A DNA stretch of 46,147 nt, from the IMG/VR virus record IMGVR_UViG_3300047476_000099, positions 1 to 46,147 of that record. The stretch is one strand, 5' to 3'. The notes beneath the pieces are model-generated. The model was not told where the DNA came from. It did no database searches and saw only the letters and a list, made by a program, of their open reading frames with translations. How positions within the stretch are numbered: the stretch's first letter is position 1; each line of letters opens with the position of its first letter. This document shows positions 41,476 through 46,147 of this stretch, one piece after another. The stretch comes from a virus. A program made the translations under genes and the position numbers.

Positions 41476-41504
41476 TTTTGACAAGTCCTAATAGCTTGTC
41501 AAAA
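41476..41504 (+). promoter_or_regulatory. 10-base inverted repeat overlapping a -35 box
   Basis: TTTTGACAAG (41476-41485) and CTTGTCAAAA (41495-41504) are perfect inverted copies, 9 bases apart. The right arm covers the -35 (TTGTCA) of the next promoter. No T-run follows, so an operator is more likely than a terminator. Confidence 0.5.
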
Positions 41505-41524
41505 CAAGAACCCCTGTGTATAAT
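41496..41524 (+). promoter_or_regulatory. Sigma-70 promoter of the small gene at 41606
   Basis: TTGTCA (41496-41501), 17 bases, TATAAT (41519-41524). The transcript would start near 41531, exactly at the foot of the leader hairpin. Confidence 0.8.
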
Positions 41525-41530
41525 ACAAAC

Positions 41531-41579
41531 GACGTTGCAGGTTATACACAGGTCCTTTCCTTTCACTACCTGCAACGTC
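41531..41579 (+). promoter_or_regulatory. 5' leader hairpin
   Basis: GACGTTGCAGGT (41531-41542) pairs perfectly with ACCTGCAACGTC (41568-41579), leaving a 25-base pyrimidine-rich loop. The 12-base-pair stem would stand at the very 5' end of the mRNA, 26 bases before the ATG. A role in mRNA stability or translational control is inferred. Confidence 0.6.
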
Positions 41580-41605
41580 ACCCTTTATAATGGAGATAAT
41601 ATAAT

Positions 41606-41827
41606 ATGGCTACACCTCGTAAGTCTCAGGTAGAGAAGATTGAAACCGTCCTTCGTAAGCATAACAAGGGCGCTGGCATTACGGCCCGTGCAGTGTCACG
41701 CCTTGCCAAGGTACCTTATGAGTCAGTTGCAAAGCGTGTTTCTGATCTACGTGAGTCCTATAACATTTACACCAACTACCGCAATGTTGATGGTAAGCGC
41801 ACAGCTTTCTATCGCTTTGCAGACTAA
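41606..41827 (+). CDS. Small basic protein, probable winged-helix DNA binder
   Basis: A 73-residue basic protein. The helix pattern VEKIETVLRKHNKGAGITARAV (in parts), SRLAKVPYESVAKRVSDLRE and a final hairpin YTNYRNVDGKRTAFYRF fit a small winged helix-turn-helix. It forms a single-gene transcription unit with a consensus promoter, structured leader and terminator, which suggests high or regulated early expression. Its target is unknown. Some leucines are CTA, others CTT. Confidence 0.6.
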   Translation: MATPRKSQVEKIETVLRKHNKGAGITARAVSRLAKVPYESVAKRVSDLRESYNIYTNYRNVDGKRTAFYRFAD

Positions 41828-41852
41828 TACCTAAAAAAGTTTGCTATATAAG

Positions 41853-41881
41853 AGCGTGGGGCTTTCGGGCTCCACGCTTTT
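41853..41881 (+). terminator. Rho-independent terminator
   Basis: The stem AGCGTGGGGC/GCTCCACGCT (ten pairs with one G-U) has a TTTCGG loop (41863-41868), followed by TTTT. It has the same loop as the terminator after gene 23. Confidence 0.9.
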
Positions 41882-41899
41882 GTCGTATGGAGATACATA

Positions 41900-42730
41900 A
41901 TGGAAATCAAAATTTCAACTGAGGAGTTGAGAAAGAAAAAGCTATTTGTGGCTACACCATGTTATGGTGGACAGTGCTTAGGTCTTTATACCAAAGCATG
42001 TTTAGACCTTCAAGCAATCTGCATTCAGTATGGTATCGAGTGCCGCTTTTCTTTCATCTTTAACGAATCCTTAATCACCAGAGCCCGCAACTATTTGGTC
42101 GATGAATTTCTGCGTTCTGGCTGCACCCATCTTCTATTCATTGACGCTGATATTAATTTCAATCCTCAAGATATCCTAGCTCTGCTAGCTCTTGATAAGG
42201 ATATCATTGGCGGACCATATCCTAAGAAGTCCATCAACTGGACTAACATCGTAAACGCAATTCAGAAAAACACTGTCGTTGATGGTGATAAGGTTAAGCT
42301 ACGTGATGGCTTCACGCCAAACGATCTTGATCAGATCACTGGTGACTTTGTTTTCAATCCTGTCCCTGGGACAACATCATTCCGAGTGACTGAGCCTGTC
42401 GAGGTTATGGAGATTGGCACAGGTTACATGATGGTCAAGCGTGAGGTGTTTGATAAGTTCAAGGAAGCATATCCTGAATTGAACTATAAGCCAGATCATG
42501 TTGGTCAGGCTAACTTTGATGGTTCACGTTACATTCATGCCTTCTTTGATACTGTCATTGATCCTGAATCCCATCGTTATCTTTCAGAAGATTACATGTT
42601 CTGTCAGTGGTCACGTAAGATCGGTATCAAGATTTGGCTATGCCCATGGATGAAAACAACCCACGTTGGAACATATGGCTTCCAAGGTGATCTTCCCGCA
42701 GTCGCAGCATTGAGTGGTAATCTAAGATGA
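41900..42730 (+). CDS. Glycosyltransferase-like protein of T4-like phages
   Basis: A 276-residue protein of a family widespread in T4-like marine phages. It opens FVATPCYGGQCLGLYTKACL, continues ESLITRARNYLVDEFLRSG and has a DxD-type motif LLFIDADINF (Asp-Ala-Asp), IIGGPYPKKSINW, EVMEIGTGYMMVKREVF and LSEDYMFCQW (each shown in part). The fold should be GT-A with a nucleotide-sugar site. The substrate is unknown; glycosylation of virion protein or modified DNA bases are options. Its stop overlaps the next ATG (ATGA). Confidence 0.7.
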   Translation: MEIKISTEELRKKKLFVATPCYGGQCLGLYTKACLDLQAICIQYGIECRFSFIFNESLITRARNYLVDEFLRSGCTHLLFIDADINFNPQDILALLALDKDIIGGPYPKKSINWTNIVNAIQKNTVVDGDKVKLRDGFTPNDLDQITGDFVFNPVPGTTSFRVTEPVEVMEIGTGYMMVKREVFDKFKEAYPELNYKPDHVGQANFDGSRYIHAFFDTVIDPESHRYLSEDYMFCQWSRKIGIKIWLCPWMKTTHVGTYGFQGDLPAVAALSGNLR

Positions 42731-43323
42731 TCATAGGTCTTGTTGGATACATTGGATCCGGCAAGGGCACAGTTGGCGATATCCTAGTCCGTGAACATGG
42801 GTATCGCCAGTTTGCTTTTGCAGATGCACTAAAAGACGCAACCGCACAAATCTTTCTATGGCCTCGTGGATTGCTTGAAGGTGATAGTGAAGCCTCCAGA
42901 GCATTTCGTGAAAGAGTAGATGTTTGGTGGTCGCATAAACTTGGATATGAGGTTACGCCTCGTCTCATTCTCCAGAAGATGGGAACAGAAGCATGTCGCA
43001 ATGGCATTGCTGATAACATCTGGATTGCTGCGCTTGAAAAGCGTATTCAGGGATATGATGATGTTGTTATCTCTGACGTTCGGTTTCCCAATGAAATCGA
43101 TTTTGTTCGCAGTGCTGGCGGCGTCATTGTTCGTGTCAAGAGAGGCGAAGATCCTTCAATAGAAGCTAGAGCCAAGATGCATGTATCAGAAACTGCATGG
43201 AATGATACGGTTCCAGACATTCTAATTGAGAACGAAGGAACGATTGATGATCTTAAATCTAAAGTGAAATCTATCTTGACATTTGAAGATAAAAAGACTA
43301 CAATCTTTCATCATCCAGTTTAA
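42727..43323 (+). CDS. 1: Deoxynucleoside monophosphate kinase, gp1-like
   Basis: A 198-residue P-loop kinase. The nucleotide-binding loop is GYIGSGKGT (residues 7-15), followed by YRQFAFADALKDATAQIF, QKMGTEACRNGIADNIWI, VVISDVRFPNEIDFVRSAGG and an acidic C-terminus. It matches T4 gp1 in layout (T4: GVKRSGKDTTAD, LAGPIKDALA, QALGTDLIVNNF, VPDTRQDHEMDAARAMGA). gp1 phosphorylates dNMPs for the dNTP pool and in T4 also the hydroxymethylated dCMP. Its 3' end carries the promoter of gene 45. Confidence 0.82.
   Translation: MIIGLVGYIGSGKGTVGDILVREHGYRQFAFADALKDATAQIFLWPRGLLEGDSEASRAFRERVDVWWSHKLGYEVTPRLILQKMGTEACRNGIADNIWIAALEKRIQGYDDVVISDVRFPNEIDFVRSAGGVIVRVKRGEDPSIEARAKMHVSETAWNDTVPDILIENEGTIDDLKSKVKSILTFEDKKTTIFHHPV
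43276..43304 (+). promoter_or_regulatory. Sigma-70 promoter of the replication operon (gene 45 onward)
   Basis: TTGACA (43276-43281), 17 bases, TACAAT (43299-43304), inside the end of the kinase gene and 32 bases before the gene 45 ATG. Genes 45 to 62 follow with overlaps. Confidence 0.85.
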
Positions 43324-43336
43324 CAAGGAGTATAAT

Positions 43337-43990
43337 ATGAAATTCAGTGATCAAACCTTAGCCGTTCTCAAAAACTTTGCTTCCATTAATTCAGGCGTTG
43401 TTCTTAATGCTGGCAAGGTACAGAAAACAATCTCACCTGAAAAGTCGATTCTTGTGGAAGCAACTCTAGAGGACGAGATTCCAAGTCAGTTCGGTATCTA
43501 TGACCTCAATCAGTTCCTAGGTAACGTAACAACCCTACGCAACCCAGAGCTAACCTTTTCCACGGAAGCTGTGAAGCTAGATGATGGCGAACTATCATTC
43601 GACTATCATGCATGTTCCGCAAATCTCATTATCACACCGCCAGAGAAGGAACTAGTCCTTAAGAATGTGGACGTTACATTCTCTCTACCAAACGTAACTT
43701 TGCAGAAGCTAATCAAGGTTGCAACAATGAATAGCCTTCCAAATCTATCAGTAGTTGGTAAGAATGGTGAGCTACATCTAAAGATCCATGAACGTGCTAA
43801 CGATACTTCCAATCATGGTTCAATCAAGATCGGTGACTATGCTGGTCAGGACTTTACAGCATCATTCAAAACTGATAATCTAAAGCTACTTCCTGATGAC
43901 TACAATGTGGAAATTCAGAAGGGTGCGTTTGCCAAGTTTGTAAACGCTGCCGGCAATCTAAAGTATTTCATTGCACTGGAGACCAAGTAA
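43337..43990 (+). CDS. 45: DNA polymerase sliding clamp gp45
   Basis: A 217-residue clamp (T4 gp45 is 228). MKFSDQTLAVLKNFASINSG (first residues), SILVEATLEDEIPSQFGIYDLNQFLG (in parts) and the terminal KFVNAAGNLKYFIALE correspond to gp45 of T4-like phages. ATG 43337 follows AAGGAG with 8 bases spacing; the upstream frame runs into the kinase gene and is not used. Besides holding the polymerase, gp45 activates late transcription with gp55. Its stop overlaps the next ATG (TAATG). Confidence 0.93.
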   Translation: MKFSDQTLAVLKNFASINSGVVLNAGKVQKTISPEKSILVEATLEDEIPSQFGIYDLNQFLGNVTTLRNPELTFSTEAVKLDDGELSFDYHACSANLIITPPEKELVLKNVDVTFSLPNVTLQKLIKVATMNSLPNLSVVGKNGELHLKIHERANDTSNHGSIKIGDYAGQDFTASFKTDNLKLLPDDYNVEIQKGAFAKFVNAAGNLKYFIALETK

Positions 43991-44184
43991 TGGGTGAGGT
44001 TCTTTTAGGAACAGCATTAGGAATGTTGATTGCTGTCGCTATGATGGCAGCCTTTCCTGGTGGTCCATCAGCGTCCGAAAAGTATATGAACAAGTGCCGT
44101 GAAGCTGGTGGTGTTCCAGCTATCACAGCCAGAGGTCCTGATGTTTGTTTGAACCCAAGTGCCCTTATCAAAGGAGTAGAATAA
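43990..44184 (+). CDS. Small membrane or exported protein
   Basis: A 64-residue protein with one hydrophobic N-terminal segment (VLLGTALGMLIAVAMMAAF) and a short polar domain with two cysteines (CREAGGVPAITA...DVC). It may be a single-span inner membrane protein with an outward domain. TAATG overlaps join it to genes on both sides. Confidence 0.5.
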   Translation: MGEVLLGTALGMLIAVAMMAAFPGGPSASEKYMNKCREAGGVPAITARGPDVCLNPSALIKGVE

Positions 44185-44480
44185 TGAGTATGGTTGGTCA
44201 CAATTCACCGACGATGAATATCGAGGCATTATCACCTGAGGATCGTAAGGTTCTTCGCAAGGCTATTCTTGAAATGAATGACTCCATGACAAGAGCAGGT
44301 GCTGAGCGTGAATTGCAGAAGGAGATCCTAAACGAAACCTTCAGCAAGATTGGTGTTGATAAGAAGCTAATCCGTCGCATGGCTAAGGTTTACTTCAAGG
44401 CTAACTTCAATGATGAAGTGGAAGAGAATAACACATTCGAAACCTTCTATGATGAAATCATGAGAAAGACTGCTACCTAA
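44184..44480 (+). CDS. dsbA: DsbA-like double-stranded DNA-binding protein
   Basis: A 98-residue helical protein. From residue 20 on it follows T4 DsbA (89 residues): ILEMNDSMTRAGAERELQKEI (T4: IKEASDHKLKISGYNELIKDI), IGVDKKLIRRMAKVYFKAN (T4: LGVDGKMFNRLLALYHKDN) and FETFYDEIM (T4: VELYDTVF). DsbA binds double-stranded DNA and enhances late transcription. ATG 44184 overlaps the previous stop. The T4 comparison is from memory, hence moderate confidence. Confidence 0.6.
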   Translation: MSMVGHNSPTMNIEALSPEDRKVLRKAILEMNDSMTRAGAERELQKEILNETFSKIGVDKKLIRRMAKVYFKANFNDEVEENNTFETFYDEIMRKTAT

Positions 44481-44596
44481 TGAGTGACCTCGGTGACATG
44501 ATCGCCTATGAGTTAGGTAAATGGATTATAGCGGCGATTGTCATTGCCGCTGTAGTTTTTGGTGGTATTGGATTCCTGATAGGGAAGTTTATATAA
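44480..44596 (+). CDS. Small single-span membrane protein
   Basis: A 38-residue protein: MSDLGDMIAYELGKW, then a hydrophobic span (IIAAIVIAAVVFGGIGFLIG) and KFI. It is joined by TAATG overlaps to both the DsbA-like gene and gene 44, which supports translation despite the small size. Confidence 0.55.
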   Translation: MSDLGDMIAYELGKWIIAAIVIAAVVFGGIGFLIGKFI

Positions 44597-45531
44597 TGAG
44601 TGATTATCTTTATGTTGAGAAATATCGTCCTCACAAGATTGAGGACTGTATTCTCCCTGATCGCCTTAAGAAAGTGTTTCAGGAGTATGTGAATCAAGGT
44701 GAGTTTCAACATTTGCTTTTGACAGGTCCTGCTGGTTGCGGTAAGACAACTGTTGCAAAGGCGCTATGTGAGGAACTTGGACTAAATCATCTGTTCATCA
44801 ATGCATCCGATGAACGTGGTGTGGACACGTTGCGAACCAAGATCAAAGGCTATGCGTCAACTGTATCTCTTACAGGTGGCCGCAAGGTTATCATCATGGA
44901 CGAAGCTGATTACTTGACGCCAGAAGCGCAAGCAGCTTTCCGTGGCACGATTGAGGAGTTCGGTGGTAACTGTTCTTTCATCTTCACCTGTAATTTCAAA
45001 GCCAAGATTATGGACGCAATCCATTCTCGATGTGCGGTTGTTGACTTTGCACTCAAAGGCGAAGAACGTGCCAAGATGGCGTCTCAGATGTTCAAGCGTA
45101 TTACAAACATCTTAGCGCAGGAAGGAATTGAATATGACAAGCAGGTTGTTATCAAGGTCGTTGAAAAGTATTTTCCAGACTATCGTAGGACTCTTAATGA
45201 GCTACAACGGCATTCTGTTTCTGGAAGCATTGACGCTGGTATTCTTCCTCAACTTGATAGCGTTCGCAGCCTCAATGAACTAATCAAGTCTCTCAAGGAG
45301 AAAGACTTTACAACTATGCGTAAGTGGGTCGTATCAAATTCTGATATCGATCCAGCCCGCATTTATCGTTCTGTCTATGATGGCTTGAATGAGTATCTAA
45401 AGCCTGCTAGTATCCCAGCAGCTGTTGTAACGCTAGCCAAGTATCAGTATCAGGCAGCGTTCGTTGCAGACCAGGAACTAAATCTTGTGGCATGTCTTAC
45501 AGAAATCATGGTCGAATGTGAAGTCAAATGA
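44596..45531 (+). CDS. 44: Clamp loader large subunit gp44
   Basis: A 311-residue AAA+ clamp loader subunit (T4 gp44 is 319). The N-terminus LYVEKYRPHKIEDCILP is typical. Walker A GPAGCGKT (residues 44-51), Walker B VIIMDEAD (98-105), the sensor strand FIFTCN (128-133) and the arginine finger SRC (144-146) are intact. With gp62 it loads gp45 onto primer ends. ATG 44596 overlaps the previous TAA, and its TGA overlaps the next ATG. Confidence 0.96.
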   Translation: MSDYLYVEKYRPHKIEDCILPDRLKKVFQEYVNQGEFQHLLLTGPAGCGKTTVAKALCEELGLNHLFINASDERGVDTLRTKIKGYASTVSLTGGRKVIIMDEADYLTPEAQAAFRGTIEEFGGNCSFIFTCNFKAKIMDAIHSRCAVVDFALKGEERAKMASQMFKRITNILAQEGIEYDKQVVIKVVEKYFPDYRRTLNELQRHSVSGSIDAGILPQLDSVRSLNELIKSLKEKDFTTMRKWVVSNSDIDPARIYRSVYDGLNEYLKPASIPAAVVTLAKYQYQAAFVADQELNLVACLTEIMVECEVK

Positions 45532-46016
45532 GCAAGAATGGTTTTAAGAAGCTGCTAGCCAATGTGAAGATGAATGGTCTAAGTCAAGATGAAAATGGCG
45601 ACTGGACTATTATCAAATCTTCTACAAACAAGAAACGGATGCAAGGCGTCGCCTCTGGAAGATGGTGGGGCGCCTTGCCCAATTCTAAAGTTTGGACGCC
45701 TAGCAAGGTAATGATAACCGAAGCAGACCTTCGACAAGTTTGGAAAAGACAAGATGGTCGTTGCTATTGGTTTGACATACCTCTTGATATGAATCTTCTT
45801 TTCTCGGATTCTCTAGAATACATTCCCAAGCATCCTCTAGCACCATCTGTCGATAAGATAGATGATAAGGATGATTATACGATTGACAATATCGTTATAT
45901 GCTGTAGACTAGCAAACTTCGGGAGAAACGTTTGTCCTGCTGACAAGTTTAGGGACATTGTTGATGTGGTGACGAAGAAAAAGCAAGTTCACTCCCTAGA
46001 AGACTTCATGGAGTAA
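45528..46016 (+). CDS. HNH-like endonuclease between genes 44 and 62
   Basis: A 162-residue protein. The C-terminal part (LRQVWKRQDGRCYWFDIPLD..., HPLAPSVDKIDDKDDYTIDNIVICCRLANFGRN, in parts) follows the SxDRID...GYT..N.v..C...N pattern of HNH endonucleases of phage mobile elements, though cysteine pairs for zinc are incomplete. The N-terminus (KSSTNKKRMQGVASGRWWGA) is basic. In T4 genes 44 and 62 are adjacent, so this gene is an insertion, joined by an ATGA overlap. It could be a homing-type endonuclease or a domesticated nuclease. Confidence 0.6.
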   Translation: MSKNGFKKLLANVKMNGLSQDENGDWTIIKSSTNKKRMQGVASGRWWGALPNSKVWTPSKVMITEADLRQVWKRQDGRCYWFDIPLDMNLLFSDSLEYIPKHPLAPSVDKIDDKDDYTIDNIVICCRLANFGRNVCPADKFRDIVDVVTKKKQVHSLEDFME

Positions 46017-46019
46017 TTA

Positions 46020-46147
46020 GTGACCGACGTATTCAAAGATATCATTCCTTCTATTCTACAAACCAAGAAAAACGTCCTTGAGGATGAAAAGAAGTATCCT
46101 GCTTTTGTGGTGAACCGAGCAATCTCGTTTCACTATGATTGTGTTAT
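46020..46147 (+). CDS. 62: Clamp loader small subunit gp62 (3' end outside window)
   Basis: GTG at 46020 with GGAG 6 bases before; 42 codons are visible. The sequence (IIPSILQTKKNVLEDEKKYP, then AFVVNRAISFHYDCV) matches the start of gp62 of cyanophage-type T4 relatives (…YVPYIVNKSLSYF…). With gp44 it forms the clamp loader. It follows the HNH-like gene after 3 bases. Confidence 0.8.
   Translation, partial: MTDVFKDIIPSILQTKKNVLEDEKKYPAFVVNRAISFHYDCV

Overview
The window is a stretch of a T4-like myovirus genome. Every confidently called gene reads on the + strand. Gene order is the classical T4/cyanophage order: neck (13, 14), sheath stabiliser (15), terminase (16, 17), sheath (18), tube (19), portal (20), prohead core, protease (21), scaffold (22), capsid (23), uvsY, uvsW, late sigma factor 55, recombination nuclease 47/46, then clamp 45, clamp loader 44 and the start of 62. 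The arrangement (uvsY-uvsW directly after the capsid block, CobS/CobT-like genes before the clamp genes) resembles T4-like phages of cyanobacteria and alphaproteobacteria more than coliphage T4. A rhizobial or related alphaproteobacterial host is my guess, not something the sequence proves. I see no tRNA genes, insertion sequences, CRISPR arrays or integrase.

Layout. Positions 1-24285 are the late virion block. It opens with the 3' part of a giant coiled-coil fibre gene that enters from outside the window. Late genes carry a T4-type late promoter motif (consensus N[A/C]TAAATA) at eight places. The portal gene appears to start at an ATT codon. Four genes lie between portal and protease, where T4 has its prohead core genes. 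The capsid gene ends in three consecutive hairpins, the last a rho-independent terminator. Positions 24282-31655 hold recombination, late transcription and recombination-nuclease genes behind near-perfect sigma-70 promoters. Positions 31657-37880 are a tightly overlapped accessory operon of small genes and modification enzymes. Positions 37901-41827 hold a CobT-like/CobS-like pair and a small DNA-binding-type protein, each with its own consensus promoter. Positions 41900-46147 hold a glycosyltransferase-like gene, a gp1-like kinase and the replication genes 45, 44 and 62, with small genes and an HNH-type gene between them.

The most interesting part is 35.0-37.7 kb. A glutaminase-less asparagine-synthase-like enzyme, a C5 DNA cytosine methyltransferase and a CmoA-like (carboxy-SAM synthase family) protein are joined by short start/stop overlaps. 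The methyltransferase has all core catalytic motifs, but the nearly invariant Asn of motif X is Arg. An engineered basic residue at that site is known to let a cytosine methyltransferase use carboxy-SAM. Together this suggests the phage may make 5-carboxymethylcytosine, possibly then amidated, in its DNA. Two related 2-oxoglutarate oxygenase-like proteins around another methyltransferase lie in the same operon.

Other points of note are a consensus minus-strand promoter with no gene behind it near uvsW (candidate small RNA or origin transcript), a sharp codon-usage change in the CobT/CobS pair, and a recurring L-N/D-E tripeptide in head proteins that looks like the prohead protease cleavage site. 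Intergenic gaps are all shorter than 150 bases.
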